From: CAIMZW01 sp037133095
GTDB taxonomy: Bacteria; Actinomycetota; Actinomycetes; Nanopelagicales; Nanopelagicaceae
Direction of reading: 5' to 3'
DNA length: 26,808 bases
Assembly: GCA_037133095.1 (NCBI GenBank)
Contig: JBAXOT010000025.1
Span: forward strand, 1-26,808
Shown: piece after piece, positions 15,358-23,273 of the stretch
Position numbering within the stretch: the stretch's first letter is position 1
How the letters are laid out: every line of letters begins with the position of its first letter
Notes under the pieces: generated by a model
Seen by the model: the letters and a program-made list of their open reading frames with translations, nothing else
What the model was told of the DNA's origin: nothing
Databases searched by the model: none
Program-made: the position numbers and the translations under genes

Positions 15358-17425
15358 AGGCGGAGCAAATTTCGCCATTTGGGCGGCGGCTGCTGATGCG
15401 GTCGAGGTCTGTCTTTTCAATGATGTCAACGGTAAAACGATGGAGACTCGCTTTGCTTTGAGCCATCGTGATGGACCAATTTTCCATGGTTATTTGGCAG
15501 GGGTACGGGCTGGACAGAGATACGGCTTTCGAGTCTATGGACCATGGCGCCCCACCGAAGGCTGGCGATTTAACCCCAATAAACTTCTCATTGACCCATA
15601 TGCCCATGCGCTGCAAGGCGAACTGCAATACGTTTCCGAGATCTATGGTCACAAAGCCCTCGATGGCCTTGGCGGCGGAGATATCACGGTTCAAGACACC
15701 AGGGATAGCGCCGGACGCATCCCGTATTCGGTGGTTACAGCCCACCATCACTCGCACATTCAACGCCTCAACACCCCCTGGGCGCGAACCATCATTTATG
15801 AAGCCCACGTACGAGGCCTCACTGAGTTCAATCCTGATATCGATCCTGCGGAGCGCGGAACCTACAAGGCTTTAGGTCACCCCAGCACGATTGCCTATTT
15901 AAAAGATTTGGGAATTACTGCGCTCGAGTTATTGCCCATTCACCATTTTGTGACGGAACCAGGAATTATGGCTCGCGGTCGAGAGAATCACTGGGGCTAT
16001 AACGCCCTGGCCTTTTCGGCGCCACATCGTCATTATGCCGCCACCAAAGACCCCATCAGCGAACTTCGAGATGCCGTCGCCGCGCTACACCACGCTGGCA
16101 TCGAGGTCTTGCTGGATGTCGTTTACAACCATACCGCCGAGGGCGGAACCGGAGGTCCAACCCTTTCGTTCCGCGGCATTGATAACAAGACTTTTTATCG
16201 CCGCGTCAAAGGCGATATTTACGATGACGTTACTGGTTGTGGAAACACCGTCGATGCGCGGAGACCATTCGTCGTGCGCATGATTATCGACTCACTCCAC
16301 TGGTGGTCAGAAGTCATTGGCATCGACGGCTTTCGCTTTGACTTGGCATCGGCTCTGGCTCGAAATGAGTATGGCATTGATACAACGGGCCCCTTGATCT
16401 CCGCTATCGCCAGCGATCCCATTTTGCGCGAACGAAAATTGATTGCCGAACCTTGGGATATTGCTGGCTATGCGCTCGGAGATTTCCCTCATCCTTGGCG
16501 AGAATGGAATGACCACTATCGCGACTCACTGCGCCAATTTTGGCTGGCAAATCCCGCTCGAGGTTTCAGCGAGGGCGTTGGCGATCTCGCCTCCAGGCTC
16601 AGCGGATCGCATGACATCTTTTATTTTCGCGGACCAACCTCTTCCATCAATTTCATAACCGCGCATGATGGTTTTACCTTAAATGACTTAGTTAGTTATC
16701 AAACAAAACATAACGAACCTAATCAAGAAGCAAATCGCGACGGCTCAACATCAAATCGGTCGTGGAATTTTGGTGTCGAAGGCATCACCAAAGATATCAA
16801 GGTCAATCAACTTCGATCTCGAATGCAAAAATCATTGCTTGCCTCGCTCTTACTCTCTTCGGGTGTCCCGATGTTAACTATGGGCGATGAAGTCGGACGA
16901 ACTCAAAATGGTTCGAACAATGCCTATTCGCTGCCAGTTAACGGTGATGTTCTCAGCCCCGCGGCTTTCAATGGCGGATGGGCTCTTAACTGGTCGCCCA
17001 ACGAAGCTCAAAAAGATATTCTCGATGCCACAAAAAACCTCATCTCGTTCCGTAAAAACTATTTGATTGATGTCGTACGTGAATTCTTCACTGGGCAGAT
17101 GGACCTCGGCACTAGCCGGAAGGATCTAGCCTGGTTTCGTCGCAATGGCGAAGAGATGACCGATGAAAATTGGCACCAGGGTGACCGTTCCTACATCAGC
17201 ATGTATGTCGAGGCCTCAGCAAACCAAGCCTTACTCATTTTGCTCAACGCCTCGACTCACGAAAATACTTTTACTTTGCCCAATGAAAAATGGGGCGCTT
17301 TGTACCGATCCATCTTCGATTCTGCCGAAGCTGTGGCCACGTTTGAACCAGGAATCGCAAAACCTGCTGCGGAAACCGTCTTGGAACCCCACAGCATCCA
17401 AATTTGGTTGGTTAATCGCGCCTAA
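15314..17425 (+). CDS. glgX: Glycogen debranching enzyme GlgX (isoamylase type, GH13)
   Basis: This 703-residue GH13 enzyme cleaves alpha-1,6 branch points of glycogen or limit dextrin. An N-terminal CBM48-like domain includes GANLTEGGANFAIWAAAADAV and YGFRVYGPW. The catalytic barrel has DVVYNHTAEGG, IDGFRFDLAS with nucleophile Asp343, AEPWD with general acid Glu379, and TAHDGFTLNDLVSY with Asp452. Length fits GlgX/TreX. The start is a GTG at 15314 preceded by AAGG. It overlaps the end of the SGNH gene by 44 nt in another frame, a long but not rare overlap. No other glycogen gene is nearby in the window. Confidence 0.95.
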   Translation: MKPADPRYLGANLTEGGANFAIWAAAADAVEVCLFNDVNGKTMETRFALSHRDGPIFHGYLAGVRAGQRYGFRVYGPWRPTEGWRFNPNKLLIDPYAHALQGELQYVSEIYGHKALDGLGGGDITVQDTRDSAGRIPYSVVTAHHHSHIQRLNTPWARTIIYEAHVRGLTEFNPDIDPAERGTYKALGHPSTIAYLKDLGITALELLPIHHFVTEPGIMARGRENHWGYNALAFSAPHRHYAATKDPISELRDAVAALHHAGIEVLLDVVYNHTAEGGTGGPTLSFRGIDNKTFYRRVKGDIYDDVTGCGNTVDARRPFVVRMIIDSLHWWSEVIGIDGFRFDLASALARNEYGIDTTGPLISAIASDPILRERKLIAEPWDIAGYALGDFPHPWREWNDHYRDSLRQFWLANPARGFSEGVGDLASRLSGSHDIFYFRGPTSSINFITAHDGFTLNDLVSYQTKHNEPNQEANRDGSTSNRSWNFGVEGITKDIKVNQLRSRMQKSLLASLLLSSGVPMLTMGDEVGRTQNGSNNAYSLPVNGDVLSPAAFNGGWALNWSPNEAQKDILDATKNLISFRKNYLIDVVREFFTGQMDLGTSRKDLAWFRRNGEEMTDENWHQGDRSYISMYVEASANQALLILLNASTHENTFTLPNEKWGALYRSIFDSAEAVATFEPGIAKPAAETVLEPHSIQIWLVNRA

Positions 17426-17442
17426 TACTCGGCAGTAATGCG

Positions 17443-17455
17443 TTAGGAACCCTAA
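17443..17455. promoter_or_regulatory. Short palindrome in the fabD leader
   Basis: TTAGG-AAC-CCTAA is a perfect 5-bp inverted repeat in the 39-nt gap between glgX and fabD, ending 9 nt before the fabD GTG. It could be an operator or a small translational hairpin. No T-run follows, so it is not a convincing terminator. Confidence 0.25.
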
Positions 17456-17464
17456 ACTTTTGAG

Positions 17465-18388
17465 GTGCTCGCCCTCGTTGCTCCCGGACAAGGTTCCCAG
17501 ACCCCTGGATTCCTTGCCCCTTGGCTAGAACTTGATTTCGCCAAGGACTTGCTGACTCACTGGTCCGAAATCATCGACCTTGATCTGCTGCGCCTGGGCA
17601 CGACTGCCGATGCGGACGAAATTCGCGAGACCGCCAACGCCCAACCCCTCTTAGTTGCCGCCGGTCTTATTGGGGCAAGTTCGATTTTCACTAACGACGA
17701 TTCACTGATTTCAGCAGTTGCCGGCCACTCAGTCGGAGAAATAACTGCGGCGGCCCTCGCCCAGGTTCTCACCGCGGAAACGGCCCTGACTCTCGTTCGA
17801 GCTCGGGGGCTAGAAATGTCTCGAGCCGCCATGGGATCTGAGACCGGGATGTCAGCCTTACTCGGTGGTGAAAGAGAAACTATCATCGCAGCCCTTGATG
17901 AACTTGGACTTACAGCCGCCAATGAAAATGGCGCGGGTCAAATCGTTGCTGCGGGCAAATTAAGTGCGCTTGCCGCGCTCGCTGAAAACCCACCTTCGGG
18001 CGCTCGGGTTCGGCCGCTGGCAGTGTCTGGTGCTTTTCATACAGCCGTGATGGAACCGGCTGTGGGAGTCCTACGTGGCATGGCTGCCCAAGTGACCACC
18101 TCCAATCCTCGCTTTTCCATTCTTTCTAATAAAGAAGGTGCGGTGGTGACGACTGGGGACGAAGTTTTGGATCGAATCGTCGGCCAAATCGCTGGTCCAG
18201 TTCGTTGGGATCTCTGTATGGATACTCTTGCCACAATGGGTATCACTGGAATTATCGAATTACCCCCAGCGGGAACTCTTGTTGGTTTGCTCAAGCGTGC
18301 CCAACCAGGGATTGAAACCTTTGCCTTGAAAACTCCTGATGACATTTCCGCAGCCCGCGAATTCGCAGAGAAACACGGAGCAAAATAA
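17465..18388 (+). CDS. fabD: Malonyl-CoA:ACP transacylase FabD
   Basis: This 307-residue enzyme loads malonyl groups from CoA onto acyl carrier protein for fatty acid synthesis. It has APGQGSQ at residues 6-12, the active-site AGHSVGE with nucleophile Ser89, and the C-terminal VSGAFHTAVMEPA containing the catalytic histidine. The start is a GTG at 17465 with poor Shine-Dalgarno spacing. The stop overlaps the fabH ATG by one base (TAATG). It is the first gene of a fabD-fabH-acpP-fabF cluster in the Streptomyces order. The FasR-type regulator gene that precedes fabD in Streptomyces is absent; glgX occupies that place. Confidence 0.95.
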   Translation: MLALVAPGQGSQTPGFLAPWLELDFAKDLLTHWSEIIDLDLLRLGTTADADEIRETANAQPLLVAAGLIGASSIFTNDDSLISAVAGHSVGEITAAALAQVLTAETALTLVRARGLEMSRAAMGSETGMSALLGGERETIIAALDELGLTAANENGAGQIVAAGKLSALAALAENPPSGARVRPLAVSGAFHTAVMEPAVGVLRGMAAQVTTSNPRFSILSNKEGAVVTTGDEVLDRIVGQIAGPVRWDLCMDTLATMGITGIIELPPAGTLVGLLKRAQPGIETFALKTPDDISAAREFAEKHGAK

Positions 18389-19413
18389 TGACTTTGACGT
18401 TCGATACCTCGGTGCAGTGCGCTCGAATTCTTTCTGTGGGTGCCTATCGACCACCGCGAATTGTTCCCAATTCAGAAATCGTGGACCGCATTGAATCCAG
18501 CGACGAGTGGATTCGCCAACGTACGGGAATTGAAACTCGACATATCGCTGCCAGCGATGAATCTTTAATTGATATGGCTTTTGCGGCTTCGCAAATTGCT
18601 CTTTCACGAGCAGGCATCACAATGGATCAGATTGAAGCCGTAATTTTTGCGACCATCACTTACCCGTACCAGGCGCCGAGTGCAGCAACCGAACTTATCG
18701 TTCGATTAGGCAACCCACACGCCGCGGCATTTGATCTTTCGGCTGCCTGCGCTGGATTTTCTTATGGAGTGGCTCTTGCCAATGACTTGGTCCGCAACAA
18801 AACGGCAAATTATGTTTTGGTTATTGGTGGCGAAAAACTTTCGGATTTCACGAATCCAGATGATCGAGCAACCGCATTTATTTTTGCCGATGGTGCTGGC
18901 GCGGTTGTGATCGGGCCATCTGACGAACCCGGAATTGCTCCAACAATTTGGGGAGCTTCGGCTGAATCGCGTGATGCCATCCAAATGCAGCCCTCTTGGC
19001 TCGATTTCAAATCTTCTGCTACCCGAGATACCTCTCTTTGGCCAGACATTTCCCAACAAGGTCAGACTGTTTTTCGCTGGGCTGTCTACGAAATGGCACC
19101 AATCGGATTAAAAGCCATTGCAGCTGCGGGATTGACCCCAGAAAAATTGGCTGCTTTCATCCCGCACCAAGCCAACGAGCGAATTATTGATTCCCTTGCG
19201 CGGTCTATGAAATTGCCGGAATCGGTGGTGATTGCCCGAGATATTCGAACAACGGGAAATACTTCCGCTGCTTCTATTCCACTGGCGATGGATAAACTTC
19301 TCTCCGAACACCCTGAACTCCACGGAAAGAGCGCGCTGTTGATTGGATTTGGGGCCGGGTTGGTCTACTCCGCTCAGGTAGTAGAACTGCCACCACTTCC
19401 CATGGGCCAGTAA
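18388..19413 (+). CDS. fabH: Beta-ketoacyl-ACP synthase III FabH
   Basis: This 341-residue thiolase-fold enzyme starts fatty acid synthesis by condensing an acyl-CoA primer with malonyl-ACP. The catalytic triad is visible: Cys121 in DLSAACAGFSYG, His260 in IPHQANERI and Asn291 in TTGNTSAAS. Length is normal. It is translationally coupled to fabD. Whether it prefers branched or straight primers cannot be read from sequence alone. Confidence 0.96.
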   Translation: MTLTFDTSVQCARILSVGAYRPPRIVPNSEIVDRIESSDEWIRQRTGIETRHIAASDESLIDMAFAASQIALSRAGITMDQIEAVIFATITYPYQAPSAATELIVRLGNPHAAAFDLSAACAGFSYGVALANDLVRNKTANYVLVIGGEKLSDFTNPDDRATAFIFADGAGAVVIGPSDEPGIAPTIWGASAESRDAIQMQPSWLDFKSSATRDTSLWPDISQQGQTVFRWAVYEMAPIGLKAIAAAGLTPEKLAAFIPHQANERIIDSLARSMKLPESVVIARDIRTTGNTSAASIPLAMDKLLSEHPELHGKSALLIGFGAGLVYSAQVVELPPLPMGQ

Positions 19414-19487
19414 AGATAAGTTTTGTCCTACAGTTTTACCAACAAGACCCACCAATAAAAAACGCGAATAAGGAAGAGGAAATACAG

Positions 19488-19736
19488 ATGGCACTAACCC
19501 AAGAAGAAGTACTCGAAGGAATCAAAGAGATTGTCGTCGAAGTTGCTGGAATTTCAGCAGATGCAATTGCGATGGATAAGAAGTTCACCGATGATCTCGA
19601 TGTTGACTCCCTCAGCATGGTGGAAGTTGTCGTTGCTGCAGAAGAGAAATTTGGCGTCAAGATTCCTGATGAAGAAGTAACCAACATGGCCACCGTCGGT
19701 GACGCGGTTAACTTCATCGTGAACGCTTCTAAGTAA
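19488..19736 (+). CDS. acpP: Acyl carrier protein
   Basis: This 82-residue acidic four-helix protein carries growing acyl chains on a phosphopantetheine arm. The attachment serine is Ser41 in DDLDVDSLSMVEV. AGGA occurs in the leader before the ATG. The 74-nt gap after fabH, the largest inside this cluster, may hold an extra promoter that raises ACP expression, but I see no clear -35/-10 pair. Confidence 0.97.
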   Translation: MALTQEEVLEGIKEIVVEVAGISADAIAMDKKFTDDLDVDSLSMVEVVVAAEEKFGVKIPDEEVTNMATVGDAVNFIVNASK

Positions 19737-19747
19737 CAGGACAACCT

Positions 19748-20989
19748 ATGACTCGTCGACGCGTTGTTATAACAGGTCTAGGTGCAACCACCCCACTCGG
19801 TGGTGATGTCGCTTCTACATGGGCGGCACTACTCGAAGGAAAGAGTGGCGTTCGAGCTCTTACTGAAGAGTGGGCACAAGACATGTCTGTTACCTTCGCG
19901 GCTCGAGTCGCTGTTGAACCAAGTGAAGTTATGGAACGAGTCGAGATGCGCAGGCTCGACCGTTCCGAGCAATTTGCCCTAATCGCTTCTCGCGAGGCAT
20001 GGGCCGATGCTGGATCACCCGACATAGATAAGACTCGACTTGGCGTCGTCATTGCATCAGGTATCGGTGGTGTTATTACGTTGCTAGATCAATACGACAT
20101 TCTGCGCACCAAAGGTCCGAGGTCAGTCAGCCCCCACACCGTTCCGATGTTGATGCCAAATGGCCCATCGGCAAATGTTGGCCTTGAACTGCAAGCAAAG
20201 GCTGGCGTCCATACACCGGTAAGTGCATGTGCATCCGGAGCCGAAGCAGTGGGTTATGCCATGGAAATGATTCGCAATAATCGCGCCGACATTGTTGTCT
20301 CCGGTGGCGTTGAAGCCGCGGTTCATGCGTTGCCGATGGCTGGCTTTGCCTCGATGAAGGCACTATCCACCCGTAATGAAGACCCGGCCCGCGCCTCGCG
20401 GCCTTATGACAAGTCCCGTGATGGCTTTGTTCTCGGCGAAGGTGGCGGCGTACTCGTCCTGGAAGAGTTAGAACATGCCAAGGCACGCGGTGCAAAAATT
20501 TATGCTGAGATTGTTGGCCAGGGACTTACTTCTGACGGCTACCACATTGCGGCTCCTGATCCAGAAGGGTCTGGCGTTCGTCGAGCCGTTCAATTTGCTT
20601 TGGAAGACAGCGGTGTTTCCCTTTCAGAGATCGTCCACCTCAACGCACATGCCACCTCGACCCCAGCAGGCGACGTTGCAGAAGCCAACGCACTGGCGAG
20701 CGCACTTGGGGAGCACATCTCGCATGTTGCCGTTTCGGCAACTAAATCCATGACCGGACATTTGCTCGGCGGTGCCGGTGCGATCGAATCTATCTTTGTC
20801 GTTCTCGCGCTCAAACATCGACTTGCCCCACCTACAATCAATATTGAAGAGCTTGATGATGCCGTTACCGTTGATGTGGTTCGTGATGTTCCCCGGCCAC
20901 TTCCCGCCGGACCTATCTCAGCACTCAATGACTCTTTCGGCTTCGGTGGCCATAACGTAGTGTTGGTTTTCAAATCCTACGAGGAGTAA
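19748..20989 (+). CDS. fabF: Beta-ketoacyl-ACP synthase II FabF
   Basis: This 413-residue condensing enzyme elongates acyl-ACP chains. The Cys-His-His set is present: Cys161 in VSACASGAEA, His301 in NAHATSTPAGD and His338 in KSMTGHLLGGAGA, with Lys333 adjacent. RRVVITGLGATTPLG is the standard N-terminus. AGGA lies 6 nt before the ATG. It closes the core type II FAS cluster. The GAGGAG just before its stop doubles as the ribosome-binding site of the next gene. Confidence 0.96.
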   Translation: MTRRRVVITGLGATTPLGGDVASTWAALLEGKSGVRALTEEWAQDMSVTFAARVAVEPSEVMERVEMRRLDRSEQFALIASREAWADAGSPDIDKTRLGVVIASGIGGVITLLDQYDILRTKGPRSVSPHTVPMLMPNGPSANVGLELQAKAGVHTPVSACASGAEAVGYAMEMIRNNRADIVVSGGVEAAVHALPMAGFASMKALSTRNEDPARASRPYDKSRDGFVLGEGGGVLVLEELEHAKARGAKIYAEIVGQGLTSDGYHIAAPDPEGSGVRRAVQFALEDSGVSLSEIVHLNAHATSTPAGDVAEANALASALGEHISHVAVSATKSMTGHLLGGAGAIESIFVVLALKHRLAPPTINIEELDDAVTVDVVRDVPRPLPAGPISALNDSFGFGGHNVVLVFKSYEE

Positions 20990-20992
20990 AAC

Positions 20993-21694
20993 ATGGCGAT
21001 TCCTGTTCTTCATCCTAAGAGTGTTATTGACGGAAAAGGCCCAGGAGTTGACTATCGAATTGAAGGAGATATCACTCCGACCTTGCATGTGAAGTTAGAT
21101 GGCTCGATGCCCGTCATGTTCGAGCATCACATCATTTTGTGGAAACAGCCAGCAATCGATGTGTCGATGATGAAACTAGCTGGTTCATTCAAGCGAGCAG
21201 TCAGCGGGTTGAACATTTTTATGACCCAAGCTCAAGGCGTGGGGGAAATTGCTTTTTCCCGCGACCATCCAGGACAGCTCTTCGCGTTAAACCTCGCCCC
21301 GGGTCAGACAGTCCTAGTCCGAGAACACCAATTCCTCGCCGTAACAACCAACGCCGAATACTCCTTTGAGCGAGTTCGAGGCGTGGCATCACTCCTGGCT
21401 GGTGGCCAAGGATTCTTTGTGGATAAATTTACAGGTGGCAGCCAAGGAAGCGTGCTCTGGCTGCACGCCTATGGAAATGCATTTGATATCGATCTACAAG
21501 CGGGCGAGACCATCGATGTGGAACCGGGTTCTTGGGTGTATCGCGATCAGAGCGTTACCTACGAACAAAAAGTTTTTGGTCTTAAAACTGGACTGCTGGG
21601 CGGCGGTGGAAACATGATTTTCAATCGACTCAGTGGTCCCGGGCACGTGGGGCTCCAATCAGGTTTCTTCATGGAAACCCCCGCACCTAACTGA
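20993..21694 (+). CDS. AIM24-family protein
   Basis: This 233-residue protein belongs to the AIM24/TIGR00266 family of double-beta-strand proteins with a tubby-like core. Typical stretches are YRIEGDITPTLHVKLDG, LAPGQTVLVREHQFLAVT, GSVLWLHAYGNAFDIDLQAGETIDVEPGSWVY and the glycine-rich GLLGGGGNMIFNRLSGPGHVGLQS. No signal peptide is seen. The molecular role in bacteria is not established; the yeast homologue is a mitochondrial inner-membrane organisation factor. It starts 3 nt after fabF using the GAGGAG at the end of fabF, so it is probably co-transcribed with the fatty acid genes, which hints at a lipid- or membrane-related role. Confidence 0.87.
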   Translation: MAIPVLHPKSVIDGKGPGVDYRIEGDITPTLHVKLDGSMPVMFEHHIILWKQPAIDVSMMKLAGSFKRAVSGLNIFMTQAQGVGEIAFSRDHPGQLFALNLAPGQTVLVREHQFLAVTTNAEYSFERVRGVASLLAGGQGFFVDKFTGGSQGSVLWLHAYGNAFDIDLQAGETIDVEPGSWVYRDQSVTYEQKVFGLKTGLLGGGGNMIFNRLSGPGHVGLQSGFFMETPAPN

Positions 21695-21695
21695 A

Positions 21696-22445
21696 TCAAC
21701 TAGTTTTAAAGTCCACCGAGACTGTTGCGGTCACTGTCTTCTGAATGGTGCTGGTGTCGTAATAACCACCGGAGGAAGTATCCACCGAATCAGTAGTTGT
21801 AACCTGAATTGGGCCGCTTCGAACTGCGAGCACCGAACCAACTTTGCCACCAACGGCTTGTGTGATTGCCTGGGCACGAACTTTTGCATCCTTCATCGCA
21901 TCGCTCAGCAATTGTGGTCGAAGGTCTGCAAGGTTGGAAACATAAAAAGCAGGACCGTAGTTGTTGATATTGATGCCAGTCTGAAGCAAAACGCCAATGC
22001 CATTAGAAAGCTTTAAGACAAGTTGGACATCTTTGGAACGGACCGTCACTTGTTGATTGGCGCGATACGAAAGAACTCGACCGGTTGGATTTCCATTGAG
22101 ATACTCGTCATTTGTCGAAGTGGCGATCGCACCTGTTTCAACACCGGTTGTGGCAACTCCGCCAGCCGTTAAATATGCACGAAGCGCAACGACGTCGGCC
22201 TCGGTCTTCTTCACCGCGGCCGCCGCTGAGGGCGCAGTCTCTTGGGCATTCAGAGTCCATACCGCGTTATCTGCGGTTGCATTAACTCGTGCCGAGCCCG
22301 TAACCGTAATCGCGTTTCCCGCTTTTGCGGCAAGTCCATCGCCTACCAAACTCAAGCCATAGCCGATGCCGGCTGCGAGAACTACTGCCGCGATAATTGT
22401 TGAAAGGAATCGTGTTGTTTTTTCGGAAGAACTATTTTCACTCAT
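21696..22445 (-). CDS. SIMPL-domain (DUF541) protein, membrane-anchored
   Basis: This 249-residue protein has an N-terminal anchor (about residues 13-35, STIIAAVVLAAGIGYGLSLV) followed by an extracytoplasmic SIMPL/DUF541 domain. Evidence for the domain is ITVTGSARVNATADNAVW, RVLSYRANQQVTVRSKDV, YGPAFYVSNLADLRPQLLSDAMKDAKVRA and the closing TVTATVSVDFK strand. The family is linked to oxidative or envelope stress (YggE in E. coli), with no enzymatic activity known to me. Its start overlaps the DUF3145 stop by 4 nt. It converges on the AIM24 gene with a single base between stop codons. Confidence 0.87.
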   Translation of the reverse strand: MSENSSSEKTTRFLSTIIAAVVLAAGIGYGLSLVGDGLAAKAGNAITVTGSARVNATADNAVWTLNAQETAPSAAAAVKKTEADVVALRAYLTAGGVATTGVETGAIATSTNDEYLNGNPTGRVLSYRANQQVTVRSKDVQLVLKLSNGIGVLLQTGININNYGPAFYVSNLADLRPQLLSDAMKDAKVRAQAITQAVGGKVGSVLAVRSGPIQVTTTDSVDTSSGGYYDTSTIQKTVTATVSVDFKTS

Positions 22446-22975
22446 GAAGTCAGGATAGCGCAGTTATATATCTCAGATTCTTCAGAACCCAGGCGGTACC
22501 TCTCTAATTCCACATCCCATGCCGTTCCAAGAATCGCCGTGATTCCTTCCCGAAGTGATTCATAACTCCGGTGAGAATTCAGTGTGGTGATGAGTCGGTT
22601 TTCGTGAATCATGATGTCGCCAGTGCTGGCTGTCACAGCTTGGTGCAAACCTAATTCCGGCGTGCATCGATAGAGCACACCTTCCCCGCCTTCGGTAGGA
22701 AACTCCCGAACTTCGAATCGGAGGTAATGCCAACTTTTCAGAGTACTTGCGATGACGGAGGCGACGTTTTCTTCGCCTCGCCATTGGTACTCGGTGGCTA
22801 AAGATCCAACCGCAAGCCGTTGGGCTCGCCAATCCAGGTCAATGGGTGAGCCGAAGATCTGGTTGAGCGACCAATTTATATGACGAACGAGGGCTCGAGG
22901 CGCCGAGTAAATGCGCAAATCTCCCGAAAATGAGGGCAGGGTCAATCCAGGTAAATCCGAACCTGAACGTGTCAC
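22442..22975 (-). CDS. DUF3145 family protein
   Basis: This 177-residue cytosolic protein matches the actinobacterial DUF3145 pattern: LRIYSAPRALVRHINWSLNQI, IDLDWRAQRL, a W-G-E segment, LKSWHYLRFEVREFP, YRCTPELGLHQAVTASTGDIMI and the ending WDVELERYRLG. Function is unknown. The open frame extends to a TTG at 22996, but the GTG at 22975 has AAGGAG 6 nt upstream, a much better initiation site. I recall this family beside fabF in other Actinobacteria; here it lies across the fabF-AIM24 unit on the opposite strand. It is coupled to the SIMPL gene by an ATGA overlap. Confidence 0.85.
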   Translation of the reverse strand: MTRSGSDLPGLTLPSFSGDLRIYSAPRALVRHINWSLNQIFGSPIDLDWRAQRLAVGSLATEYQWRGEENVASVIASTLKSWHYLRFEVREFPTEGGEGVLYRCTPELGLHQAVTASTGDIMIHENRLITTLNSHRSYESLREGITAILGTAWDVELERYRLGSEESEIYNCAILTS

Positions 22976-23083
22976 AGGGGTCTCCTTCAGGCGCAATACG
23001 GCTAATGCGGCCTTCCCCAGCCCATTTCCACGTACCTTCAGGAGCCTTAATTATTGCGCTTTTTCCACAGCCTTGGCTACTGG

Positions 23084-23107
23084 TAAAAATTCCTGAGAGA
23101 ATTTTTA
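23084..23107. repeat. AT-rich perfect inverted repeat (operator candidate)
   Basis: TAAAAATTC and GAATTTTTA are exact reverse complements separated by the six bases CTGAGA. A 9-bp perfect AT-rich arm is unlikely by chance at one specified promoter site. It sits 108 nt upstream of the DUF3145 start and 166 nt upstream of the cold-shock start. It lacks a GC-rich stem, so it is a poor terminator. Confidence 0.5.
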
Positions 23108-23173
23108 GTGATTTATCTCCCAAGCAGGTACCATAAGGGCTAGTCGGACGCTTGGCAGTACCCGTTTCTCGGC

Positions 23174-23187
23174 CCCAATTTATTGGG
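23174..23187. promoter_or_regulatory. CCCAAT-TT-ATTGGG palindrome upstream of the cold-shock gene
   Basis: This is a perfect 6-bp inverted repeat with a 2-nt centre, placed about 14 nt before the TATATC -10 candidate. It therefore overlaps where a -35 element would lie. The position suits control of the cold-shock promoter. No matching regulator is identified. Confidence 0.4.
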
Positions 23188-23273
23188 CAGCTTTGTTCGG
23201 TATATCTGTACAGAGGAAGACCGGCGCTTGGGGAATGCCCGAGTGTCACTCAAATACCGAAGGATAAAGCTCA

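Larger units (their letters stand above)
22976..23273. promoter_or_regulatory. Divergent intergenic region between DUF3145 and the cold-shock gene
   Basis: Nearly 300 bases without a convincing gene. They contain a 9-bp perfect inverted repeat (23084-23107), a CCCAAT/ATTGGG palindrome (23174-23187) and a TATATC -10-like hexamer at about 23201-23206 in plus orientation. If transcription starts just after that hexamer, the cold-shock mRNA would have a leader of roughly 60 nt. An AAGGA lies 8 nt before the cold-shock ATG. Confidence 0.5.

Noticed and set aside
15242..15808. 188-residue minus-strand ORF at the SGNH/glgX junction
   Set aside because: Antisense to two well-supported genes, with no motif.
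22976..22996. Longer DUF3145 start at TTG 22996
   Set aside because: The GTG at 22975 has AAGGAG at ideal spacing, while the TTG has no Shine-Dalgarno. The extra seven residues do not match the family N-terminus.
22839..23249. 136-residue minus-strand ORF across the DUF3145/cold-shock intergenic region
   Set aside because: It overlaps the DUF3145 N-terminus in another frame, covers both palindromes and the promoter, and shows no family motif or good ribosome-binding site.
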